From: Comamonas resistens
Lineage (GTDB): Bacteria; Pseudomonadota; Gammaproteobacteria; Burkholderiales; Burkholderiaceae_C
Length of the DNA stretch: 64,000 nt
Direction: 5' to 3'
Assembly: GCF_030064165.1 (NCBI RefSeq)
Contig: NZ_CP125947.1
Location: forward strand, 4,402,001 to 4,466,000
Shown here: piece after piece, positions 52,115 to 60,500 of the stretch
Layout of the letters: every line of letters begins with the position of its first letter
Numbering within the stretch: position 1 is the first letter of the stretch
Made by a program: the position numbers and the translations under genes
Notes under the pieces: model-generated
The model's input: only the letters and a program-made list of their open reading frames with translations
What the model was told of the DNA's origin: nothing
Database searches by the model: none

Positions 52115-53842
52115 TTAGGCGAGCGCCGGCACACCTTCGGTCTTGCCAGCAGGAGCTGCTGCAGCACGCAAACGCTGCAGCACCACATCACGCGCACCAT
52201 CAGCCTGCACGATCCCGTCCTTCAGAACCACCAGCCGATCTGCAACCGCCAGCACTCCAGGCCGGTGGCTGATCAACACCACGGCACTGCCCTTGGCCTT
52301 CAGCTCTCCCACCACCGTCACCAGCGCTGCCTCGCCCACATCGTCCAGGTTGGCATTAGGCTCATCCAGCACAACCAGGCGCGGTTCACCATAAATCGCT
52401 CGGGCCAAGCCGATACGCTGACGCTGCCCTCCAGACAACAGTCCACCGCTCTCCCCTATCGGAGAGTCATAGCCCTTAGGGAAACTTAAAATCATTTCGT
52501 GTAGACCTGAAGCCTGGGCAGCAGCAATCACCCGAGCGGCATCGACTTCACCCATGCGAGCAATGTTTTCGGCGATAGAGCCATCAAACAGTTCAATGTC
52601 CTGAGGCAAATAGCCGATAAACGGCCCCAGTTCATCTCGATTCCAACCTGCCAGCGGCCGCTCGTCCAGCAGCACCTCTCCACTCATATGAGGCCATGTT
52701 CCTACCATGCAGCGGGCCAGCGTCGATTTACCCGACCCCGACGGTCCTAACACCACCGTGACCGTTCCCGGCTCCACATCCAGGCTCACGCCTTTCAAAA
52801 TAGGCTGCTCACGTGTCAATGCCACCGCTACCACATCGCGCAGGCCCAGTCGTCCCGAGGGTGCTGTACGCGACAAAGCAGGATCATGTCCTGGGTTGTC
52901 CTGCAAAAGCTTCTCCAGCCGGTCAAATGCCCCCTTAGCTCCCATAAATGCCCTCCAGACATTGGCCAGCGAATCAATGGGAGCCAACGCACGAGACATC
53001 AGCACATTGGCCGCGATCATCGCGCCCGGAGACAGCTGGCCATCAATCACCAACAGCGCCCCCAATCCCAATGCCAGCGACTGCTGCGTATAACGGATGA
53101 ACTTGCTGATCACGGCCAGACGCTCACTCACATCATGCGCATGACTTTGTGCGCCCAACATCTTCTCGTAGCGCTTGAGCCAATGTCCTCTCAGGTTCTC
53201 CACCATACCCATGGGCACCAGTGCCTCGACATTGCGTAACTTGCCCTGCAGATATTCCGCAGACTCTCTGCTCGCCTCCTGCGCCCTCTCCGAAGGAGCC
53301 ACCGCCTTGCGGTGACCGAACCAGACCAAAGCCCCCTGCACCAATGCAAAGCCAATCGAAGCCCAACCAAGCATAGGGTGCAGCAGAAACAGCACCGCCA
53401 TATAAACAGGTGTCCAGGGTGTATCGAACAACGCAAAAATGCCTTGTCCCGTCAAAAACTGACGCAACTGCACCAAGTCGCCAAAAGCCCGTGTCGACGC
53501 CACGCCCGGCTGCTGCAAATTGGTCTCGAAGCTGGCATGAAAGACTCGGGAGCTCAGCACCGAATCCAGACGTTGTCCCGAGAGCACCAGTACACGGGAG
53601 CGCATCCACTCCGCCCCAGCCATAACCAAAAACAGAAACAGCGTGATCAGCGACATCGCCAGTAGCGTCAGCTCGCTGCGACTGACCATCACCCGGTCAA
53701 AGACCTGAAGCATATACAGCGTAGGCGCCAACATAAGCACATTCGCCACCATACTCAGCACCGCTACCAGCACGAACTCCCGGCGAAACAGCCATAGCGC
53801 GCGCGTCAGTTCACTGCGCTCAAAAAAAGCAGGGGAACTCAT
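52115..53842 (-). CDS. Type I secretion ABC transporter/ATPase (PrtD family), copy 1
   Basis: 575 aa. Membrane domain with about six helices (residues 20-290), no N-terminal C39 or CLD domain, then an ATPase with Walker A '[15 protein letters not shown]', Q-loop 'GYLPQDIELFDGSIAENIARMG', signature 'LSGGQRQRIGLARAI', Walker B 'LVVLDEPNANLDDVGE' and H-loop 'VLISHRPGVLAVADRL'. The PrtD-type fold exports RTX or S-layer proteins with a C-terminal signal. A second paralogue lies immediately upstream; both have intact ATP sites. Confidence 0.95.
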   Translation of the reverse strand: MSSPAFFERSELTRALWLFRREFVLVAVLSMVANVLMLAPTLYMLQVFDRVMVSRSELTLLAMSLITLFLFLVMAGAEWMRSRVLVLSGQRLDSVLSSRVFHASFETNLQQPGVASTRAFGDLVQLRQFLTGQGIFALFDTPWTPVYMAVLFLLHPMLGWASIGFALVQGALVWFGHRKAVAPSERAQEASRESAEYLQGKLRNVEALVPMGMVENLRGHWLKRYEKMLGAQSHAHDVSERLAVISKFIRYTQQSLALGLGALLVIDGQLSPGAMIAANVLMSRALAPIDSLANVWRAFMGAKGAFDRLEKLLQDNPGHDPALSRTAPSGRLGLRDVVAVALTREQPILKGVSLDVEPGTVTVVLGPSGSGKSTLARCMVGTWPHMSGEVLLDERPLAGWNRDELGPFIGYLPQDIELFDGSIAENIARMGEVDAARVIAAAQASGLHEMILSFPKGYDSPIGESGGLLSGGQRQRIGLARAIYGEPRLVVLDEPNANLDDVGEAALVTVVGELKAKGSAVVLISHRPGVLAVADRLVVLKDGIVQADGARDVVLQRLRAAAAPAGKTEGVPALA

Positions 53843-53891
53843 TAATGTGATCTTTCAAAAAAACAGGCAAGCCGGCCCACTCAGCAAAGAT

Positions 53892-55619
53892 TTACGCGGC
53901 ACGCGCCAAAGTGCCCGCAGCAGGCGCACGCGCAGCCGCATTCAACGCAGCCAACACTTCATCGCGCGGACCAAAGGCCTGCTGCTGACCGTCACGCATC
54001 ACCAACAGCTTGCTGGCCACGGATAAAACGCTAGTACGGTGCGTGATCACCACGATCGTGGCGCCCCTTGAACTCGCCTGCACAATAGCTCGCGCCAGGG
54101 CTGCATCGCCTTCCTCGTCGAGGCTGGAATTGGGCTCATCCAACACTACATAAGTCGGCTCGCCATACAAGGCTCGAGCCAGAGCCACGCGCTGACGCTG
54201 ACCGCCAGACAGGCGAACACCACCAGGCCCAACCTTGCATTCATAGCCACCTGGCAGGGAGGAAATCAGCTCATGCAGGCCTACAGCGCGTGCAGCCTGC
54301 TCCACGAGTTCCTGATCCGGTTTACCGAAGCGGGCGATATTCTCAGCCACCGATCCTTCAAACAGCTCCACGCCCTGAGGCAGGTAGCCGATATACGGAC
54401 CGACCTCAGCCTTGTCCCAGCCGTAAAGATCCACCCCGTCCAGCCTAACCTTGCCACTCATGGACGGCCACAACCCAACCAGCAAGCGCGCCAAAGTAGT
54501 CTTACCCGCCGCGGAAGGCCCAATCACGGCCAACACATCGCCGGGCTGCAATTCAAACTGTGCGCCACGGATGATGGGCTGCGCAGAACCCGGGGCTCCG
54601 GCCACCAATTGCTCCACACGCACCGCGCCCTTTGGGGCAGGCAGAGGCATTGCTGGAGCCTGTGCTGGCACCGCCTGCAACAGTTTGGAGAGGCGACTCC
54701 AAGCATCACGCACATTTACCACCCCGCTCCACTGGGCCACCACCTGCACCAGTGGCGCCAGCATTCGCCCCCCCAGAATTGAGCCGATGATCATCATGCC
54801 CGGACCACCATGCAAATCGTTATGCAGCAACAGAAAGCAGCCCAACCCCAGCAGTAGCGAACTCAAAGTGTTCTGTACCAGACGAGTCACCGCCTGAAAG
54901 CCACCGGCCGCCTGAGATGCCTGCGCATGCAATTGCAAGAACTTGCGTTGACGCTGCACCCAACGCGAATGCAAGCTGCGCAGCATGCCCATCGCGTGAA
55001 TCACTTCGGCATCGCGCAAGGCTCCATCCGCGTAGCGCTGCGCCTCAATGGCCGTCTGGTTAGCCTGCATCAGCGGCGGCTTGGTGCTGCGCTCATTGAG
55101 CCAAGCCACCAGAGCCTGTATCGTGCCAAAGACCAGGGCAGAGACTCCCAAATAGGGGCTGATCAAAAACAGCAGCACGCCCATCAGCAAGGCAACAGGA
55201 GCTTCCAGAATCGCCAATATCGACGGCGAGTGAAAAAAGTCGCGCACTGTCCGCAAATCATTGAATGCCTGCTGCGAGCCCAGGGCCGAACGCTGGGCTC
55301 CAGCCTGAAACACCGCATCAAATACGCGCCTGCGCATGCGCTTGTCAAAGGCTTCGCCTGCCTCGTACATCACATGCGCACGCGCCCATTCCATCACCTC
55401 CAGCAACACATACGCCAGAATCACCGCCAGCGTCAGCATCGCCAGCGTCATATGACTGCGGCTGTTCACCACACGGTCATATACCTCCAGCATATATCCT
55501 GAAGGTGCCAGCACCAGCACGGCAGAAAACACGCTGAACCATGCCGTGCGCACAAAATAAGGGCGCAACTGCGCCAGCACCGCACGCAACTCTGCATCTT
55601 CGCTCTGATTCGTTCTCAT
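53892..55619 (-). CDS. Type I secretion ABC transporter/ATPase (PrtD family), copy 2
   Basis: 575 aa. Membrane half as in the next gene, ATPase with Walker A 'GPSAAGKTTLARLL', Q-loop 'GYLPQGVELFEGSVAENIARFG', signature 'LSGGQRQRVALARALYG', Walker B 'YVVLDEPNSSLDEEGD' and H-loop 'VVITHRTSVLSVASKL'. Same length as copy 1 but clearly diverged. It overlaps the upstream TnpB-like gene by four bases (ATGA). With a single HlyD and TolC for two ABC proteins, the pump may be a heterodimer or have two substrates. Confidence 0.95.
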   Translation of the reverse strand: MRTNQSEDAELRAVLAQLRPYFVRTAWFSVFSAVLVLAPSGYMLEVYDRVVNSRSHMTLAMLTLAVILAYVLLEVMEWARAHVMYEAGEAFDKRMRRRVFDAVFQAGAQRSALGSQQAFNDLRTVRDFFHSPSILAILEAPVALLMGVLLFLISPYLGVSALVFGTIQALVAWLNERSTKPPLMQANQTAIEAQRYADGALRDAEVIHAMGMLRSLHSRWVQRQRKFLQLHAQASQAAGGFQAVTRLVQNTLSSLLLGLGCFLLLHNDLHGGPGMMIIGSILGGRMLAPLVQVVAQWSGVVNVRDAWSRLSKLLQAVPAQAPAMPLPAPKGAVRVEQLVAGAPGSAQPIIRGAQFELQPGDVLAVIGPSAAGKTTLARLLVGLWPSMSGKVRLDGVDLYGWDKAEVGPYIGYLPQGVELFEGSVAENIARFGKPDQELVEQAARAVGLHELISSLPGGYECKVGPGGVRLSGGQRQRVALARALYGEPTYVVLDEPNSSLDEEGDAALARAIVQASSRGATIVVITHRTSVLSVASKLLVMRDGQQQAFGPRDEVLAALNAAARAPAAGTLARAA

Positions 55620-56209
55620 ATCGACTCTTCAACCAGTATGTATTCGGGAATCTCCGCCACCGGATCGCTGTGACCTTGCACCTGCGCCTCACCCAACAGG
55701 AAAGACAAGGCATAACCGCGCTCAGCATCCCCTTCCAGCACAATCTCGCGCATCTTCTGCTGCTGAAAACGGGTTTCGTCGCGCGGATCCAGCATCAGCT
55801 GAAAGCGCATTCGCCCATCCAACGTGAACATCGACAACTGCCCATCCTTCAGGCTCAACGTATGGCGGTCGAAATACACCGGGCAGGTGTCCGCAAAACG
55901 CAGCAGCGGCAGGCCCGCATCGCCCAAGCGCTCCAGATGAAAAGGGCTTGCTGGATGCTGAAACACCACCCGACATGTCCGCGACACCGAATAAATGGCG
56001 TTGCACACCATCTGCGAACCCATTTCGGGAAACTCGTCACGCAACTGGCGATAGGTCAAATGGTGCAATGCCACCCGGTTCCAGACCTTGGTGCTACGCA
56101 CCACAGGCGCCAGCGCATTGCACAACCGTGCAAAACCGTGCTGCAAAGCCTGCAAGCGCATGACTTGCTGCGGCGTCACGTTCAAGGGAATGCGAAGAAT
56201 GTCATCCAT
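55616..56209 (-). CDS. TnpB-like (IS605 OrfB) N-terminal domain protein lacking the RuvC nuclease
   Basis: 197 aa. It shows no signal or membrane segment. By eye the whole length matches the N-terminal half (WED and REC regions) of IS605-type TnpB: 'VTPQQVMRLQALQHGFARLCNALAPVV...HHLTYRQLRDEFPEMGSQMVCNAIYSVSRTCR' corresponds to the TnpB 'TPEQ...LL..M..FN.A.NYL ... LGYY.LR..FGLSAQMA.RAI.KV...Y' pattern, and 'FADTCPVYFDRHTLSLKDGQLSMFTLDGRMRF' to 'YD.R.LSWK....VSL.TL.GR'. The protein ends ('...ILVEESI') about where the RuvC-I 'GVDLGI' would begin, so no nuclease is present. It is the first gene of the type I secretion operon, coupled by ATGA to the ABC gene, with a 25-bp palindrome upstream. Its role is unknown; regulation of the operon or surface protein is an inference. 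Confidence 0.6.
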   Translation of the reverse strand: MDDILRIPLNVTPQQVMRLQALQHGFARLCNALAPVVRSTKVWNRVALHHLTYRQLRDEFPEMGSQMVCNAIYSVSRTCRVVFQHPASPFHLERLGDAGLPLLRFADTCPVYFDRHTLSLKDGQLSMFTLDGRMRFQLMLDPRDETRFQQQKMREIVLEGDAERGYALSFLLGEAQVQGHSDPVAEIPEYILVEESI

Positions 56210-56233
56210 GTCTGACGCGCAGTCTAGCAGTAA

Positions 56234-56258
56234 TTCCTATATGAAATTCATATAGGAA
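56234..56258. promoter_or_regulatory. 25-bp perfect interrupted palindrome upstream of the secretion operon
   Basis: Arms TTCCTATATGAA (56234-56245) and TTCATATAGGAA (56247-56258) are perfect complements around one base. The site lies 25-49 bases upstream of the first start codon of the secretion operon, inside an AT-rich promoter-like stretch. It is a strong operator candidate; transcription and regulator are unknown. Confidence 0.75.
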
Positions 56259-56350
56259 GTTAAAACTCCGCATCCGTGGCAAAAAAACCGCATCAAACCC
56301 ATAGGCTGGGTACGGGATGGCTTCCCTGGAATAAAAAATCAGGAGTAAGA

Positions 56351-56388
56351 AAAGCAAAAAACCGGCGCTGCGCATGGCGCAGGCCGGT
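56351..56388 (-). terminator. Terminator after tRNA-Thr
   Basis: GC-rich stem (ACCGGC/GCCGGT outer, CTGCGC/GCGCAG inner, 56361-56388) followed on the minus strand by TTTTTGC. It lies about nine bases after the tRNA-Thr CCA end. Confidence 0.8.
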
Positions 56389-56396
56389 GAATATGG

Positions 56397-56471
<75 letters not shown>

Positions 56472-56518
56472 GAATGCCGTACATGCATGCACGGACATTG
56501 ATTTGAAACCTAGCTGAA

Positions 56519-56594
56519 TGGCTCCCCGACCTGGGCTCGAACCAGGGACCTGCGGATTAACAGTCCGTCGCTCTACCGACTGAGCTATCGGGGA
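56519..56594 (-). tRNA. tRNA-Asn (anticodon GTT)
   Basis: 76 nt including encoded CCA. Acceptor TCCCCGA pairs with TCGGGGA; the anticodon loop CTGTTAA gives GTT (asparagine); T arm 'GGTTCGAGCCC' is canonical. It is transcribed before tRNA-Thr, 47 bases apart, probably from one promoter. Confidence 0.96.
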
Positions 56595-56626
56595 AAACAG
56601 GGAAAAGACTTCAAACGAAGCCGCGC

Positions 56627-56632
56627 ATTATA
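56627..56632 (-). promoter_or_regulatory. -10 box of a stable-RNA promoter for tRNA-Asn/tRNA-Thr
   Basis: A perfect TATAAT on the minus strand (complement of 56627-56632) followed by a GCGCGG discriminator, typical of stringently controlled tRNA promoters. It lies about 33 bases upstream of tRNA-Asn and close after the SapC gene's stop. The -35 region is poor and lies in the SapC 3' end. Confidence 0.55.
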
Positions 56633-56653
56633 GCCTGGACTTTGAGCAGCAAA

Positions 56654-57460
56654 TCAGAACTTGCTCCAGTCAATGCCGTCGAAGCTGATGCTGCCCGAGC
56701 TGGTGCTGGGCGCTGCAGCTTCGTTGTCCACCAGCACGCTGTCCTGCAGATTGGCCAGCGACACGCGGTGGGCATAGGCCAGATCCAGTGCACCGCTGCG
56801 CTGCAGGGCGGCAAGGCTGGCGTCACCCAAAGCATTCAGGCGCTCGAAGTCGACCACGCGCAGACCGGTCAGGCCCACGGGCTGCCCTTGCTTGCTGGCG
56901 ACCACCACCTGGCGCGCTACCAGTAGATCAGCAGCCTCCAACTGGGCCACCAGGGCCAGCGTACGCTGGCTGTCTTGCTCCATCATCGCCAGCACGCGCT
57001 GCACATTCTGCAGCACGGCGGTGGGCTGACCGTCGTCGGTAAACAGGCGCTCGCCCTGGTCAGCGCTGAGGTGGGGCGCATCGGCATCAATGACCACAAT
57101 GTGCTCGATGGCCGAGGCCGCTTCAGCCCCCTCGGTGCCGGGGGCCGTGACTTCACTCATCACAAACGGGTAGCGACGGAAATGCGCGGGCACATAGCGC
57201 GCCATCCAGTGACCGGAGTCGCGCACATAGGCATTGTGGCCGCGCGCACGCCCCAGCAGGGCCAGCGGCAGGGAGCCGCTCTGGTCCGAAAACACAATGG
57301 CGTACTCGCGCGCCACCATATCAGCCTCACCCGAGACAATGGGCGCAAACAGCTGCTGGGCGGCAAAGTGATAGGGCTGGCTGGCGGCATAGCGCAGCTG
57401 GCGATGGGCGGCGCTATCGAGGGCGCGGGGCTGCTTGAACAGGTCTAGGGTATCGCTCAT
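56654..57460 (-). CDS. SapC-family protein
   Basis: 268 aa from MSDTLDLFKQPRALD (GGAGAGAAGG upstream). It matches the SapC family, named after the Campylobacter fetus S-layer cluster: 'YHFAAQQLFAPIVSGEADMVAREYAIVFSDQSGSLPLALLGRARGHNAYVRDSGHWMARYVPAHFRRYPF' and 'VIDADAPHLSADQGERLFTDDGQPTAVLQNVQRVLAMM'. No signal peptide. Function is unresolved; in many proteobacteria SapC genes accompany large secreted surface proteins, as here (123 bases downstream of the S-layer-like gene). The C-terminal tail is Ser/Gly-rich. Confidence 0.85.
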   Translation of the reverse strand: MSDTLDLFKQPRALDSAAHRQLRYAASQPYHFAAQQLFAPIVSGEADMVAREYAIVFSDQSGSLPLALLGRARGHNAYVRDSGHWMARYVPAHFRRYPFVMSEVTAPGTEGAEAASAIEHIVVIDADAPHLSADQGERLFTDDGQPTAVLQNVQRVLAMMEQDSQRTLALVAQLEAADLLVARQVVVASKQGQPVGLTGLRVVDFERLNALGDASLAALQRSGALDLAYAHRVSLANLQDSVLVDNEAAAPSTSSGSISFDGIDWSKF

Positions 57461-57481
57461 AAGAACCTTCTCTCCAAAAAC

Positions 57482-57570
57482 AAAAAGGCCGCACCCCGTT
57501 TGCACAGAGCGCGGCCCGGGTCAGTGGACTGCAAGACTGCCGAACGCCTAAGGACCCACGGCAGCCTTGC
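57482..57570 (-). terminator. Two hairpins after the S-layer-like gene (terminator/attenuator)
   Basis: First, a 12-bp inverted repeat with one G-U pair (57531-57542 and 57559-57570) right after the gene's stop; second, GGCCGC/GCGGCC (57487-57492, 57511-57516) followed by TTTTT on the minus strand. Together they probably stabilise the abundant S-layer mRNA and limit read-through into sapC. Confidence 0.65.
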
Positions 57571-57582
57571 AAGACACACTGA

Positions 57583-60500
57583 TTAGACGGCGAACTTGAA
57601 GTTGTCAGCTTGGCTCAGTTGATCAGCAAACACACCCGTCAACTCAATCTTGAAATTGTGGTTGGAGTTGGAAGTGATGATCACCTTGCTGTCCGCAGCA
57701 GTCCAGAGACCGCCGACGCCGGTACCGTCATGGCCAAGACCAGAGTCGAAATAGGTCTGAGTGATGTTCAGATCTTGCTGACCCTTGATGCCCAGTGCCG
57801 ACAGATCCAGCACCGTCACGTCACCCAAGGCGCCACCTGCATCGGTATTGGTCGAAGTCGTTGCAGCGTGAGCATTCTTGCCCTGGAAGTTGGTGATCTG
57901 CCATGTCTGAGCCGTACCGTCCAGCTTGACCGCATCGGTTGTGAACGTGAACGTGGTCACGGTCGCGACAGCAGCGTTGTGGGCAGTATCAGCAAAGTTG
58001 ATGCCATAAGCACCCACCTTGACTTCGGTGTTACCCGTAGTCACCAGGGTCGAGCCAGCCACGCCGCCATTGGTCAGAGCAGCATCGATCGTGCCAGTCA
58101 CGGTGCCCTTGTAGCCCGACACATCCAGCGTCTTGATGGAAGACGACAGAAGGTTCAGCTTCAGGCTATCGGCAGTCGTGCCAGGGCCAGAAGCCGCACC
58201 CACGCCACCGGTCACCACGATCTTGTCCGTGGCGCTGTTGATGGCAGCGCCCTTGGCTGCAATCTTGTCAACGATGGCTGAGTTGCCAATTTCGGTAAAC
58301 ACGTCAGCCAGGGTCTGAACGGTCACCGCATCATCGGCGCCCACCTTGGCCTTGACATCCGACAAGTTCAGGTTAAACGCCTTGTTGTTGCCAACATCGG
58401 CCACCACATCCAGCTTCAGGTTCACGGTCTTGAAACCGTCAACCGTCAGCTTCTGAGCGTTGGCTGGGCCTACGCCTGCAGCAGCCTGCTTGATCGTCAG
58501 ATCCAGAGTCGAGCCTGCACCGCCGGCATTGGTCTTGAACACATGCTCGTTACGAAGGTTCGTGCCCACGTTGTCGACGTACGAGCCAATCTGAACCTTT
58601 TCCGAGCCTTGCAGGCCGATCAGATTCAAGGCGGTAGCAGTGTTAGCCTTGCTTTCGTACAGCGTCACGCCAGTGGTGTTCACGGCATTGAACTGACCGC
58701 CGCTGAAAGCGAGGGTTTCAAAGCCGGATACGGTGGTCTTGCCCGTGGTGAACACGCCGTCAGTGAAGGTCAGCTTGTCCTTGGCACCCTGGCCGCCCTT
58801 GTAGCTGGCGGTCTTGTTGGCGTTCACTGCATTGGCGACATTCTTGTTCACCGTCAGCGACAGATCGGCGGTCATGGCGGAGCCATCGACCTTCAAATCG
58901 GTCACTTGAGCGGCGGTGAATGCACCCGCAGCGGAGATGTTGGACGCAGCGTTCAGCGTCGCAGTCAAAGCGTGATCACCAGAGAAGTTGAAGGCGTTCA
59001 CATTCACAGCGTCGATGCTGGTGATGACGTTTTTGGTCGTAGCGCCGTCCACACCGGCAGACACCACATCCAGCGTGCGAACAGCGCTCTTGTTGGTGGT
59101 CAGGTTGCTTGCATCGTCGCTGACCTTCAGCGTTGCCACGGTCAGCGTGCCGTTGTTTGCTGCGTCAGCGGGGTTGTCCACCAGAGCGGTGTTATCCAGC
59201 TTGACCGTCAGCTTTTCGCTCTTGGCGGCCTGGAAGTCCAGCGTACCGAAATTCTGAGCTTTGTTGGCATTGCCAGCACCAGCGGTCTGGTTCTTGCCGG
59301 TCACGACCACGGAGTTCAGATCCGTGGGCAGGTTGCGCAGCACGTTGCCAGCACCAGGGGTGACATCGGCTACCACCACGCTCTTCACGCCATTGAGCGT
59401 AGTGAAGTTGTGATCGCCGTCTTCGATTTCGTAGTTCTGGAAGTTCTTGAACGACTTGAACACGTCTGTACCAGCCTGAGCACCGGTGGCCATGCCCACG
59501 TTGCCATTCATCACCAAGGTGTTGGTACCTTCGCCACCGTCCACGCTGGTGGTATTCAGGCGACCAGGATTGGTCAGCACCACGCGGTCATCGCCCGCAC
59601 CGGTATTGATGTTCATCACAAAATTCTTGTGATTGGAAACAGTTGCACTCACCACATTGATGTTCAGCAGGTCTGCACCCTGGCCACCGGTGTAGTTGAA
59701 CTCCACAGGCTTGGTGGACTTGTCCAGATAGCGGGCCACAGAGCCATTGGCGCCGTTAGCGTTCAGGTTGATACCCAGGTTCAGGTCACCCTTGAATGCA
59801 GAGCCATCAACCACGCGCACATTGGTCAGACCATTTTGCAGACGACCGTCCAGACGGTTAGCCACAATGTTGCCAACCTTCAGGTCGCCGTCGGCACCCT
59901 TGTTGGTCAGATGCACTTCCTGCAGGAATTGATGCTGAGGACCTGCATTCAGACCGTCGTTCTTGCCCAGGTGATCCTCGGAGCGCACGGCAGACAACCA
60001 GCTGTCACGGTCCACAGCAACGTTGAACTTTTCCACGCCGCCATTGCCCAGCGAACCGATGTCCAGAACGCCACCGGAGCTGGTACGGCCCACGTTGTCG
60101 AGTTCGACTTGGGTGGTGATCAGCTCTTGGCCGCGCTCGGGCTCGCCCACCTTCTGGTTCCACTTGAAGTCGCCAGCGGCAGGGATATCGCCGGTGGGGG
60201 TCAACCAGCTGCCTGTACCGAAGGCCTTGCCTGCAGCGTCGGTCAGGGTGATGGTGTTGTCAGCGTTGAGCTTGAAGCTCACGCCAGCCAGGTCGGCATT
60301 GTCCTTGGCAGCAGCTTCCAGAGCGGCCAGCAGCTCGGCATGGGTGGTCGCGGCGCCAATGGCGTCGGACTGCAGGGTGATGGACTTGCCGCCCAGAGTG
60401 AACTTCACGCCGTTGAAGACGTTGTTGCTCAGGTCGCCAGGGGCGCTGATCTTGTCCAGGGTCAGGGTCAGGGCCGAGTTCTTGACGGTGCCGTTGGCCT

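Noticed and set aside
55616..56209. Active IS605/IS200 transposon
   Set aside because: No TnpA, no RuvC or zinc-finger half, no element ends. The gene is coupled to a secretion gene rather than isolated.
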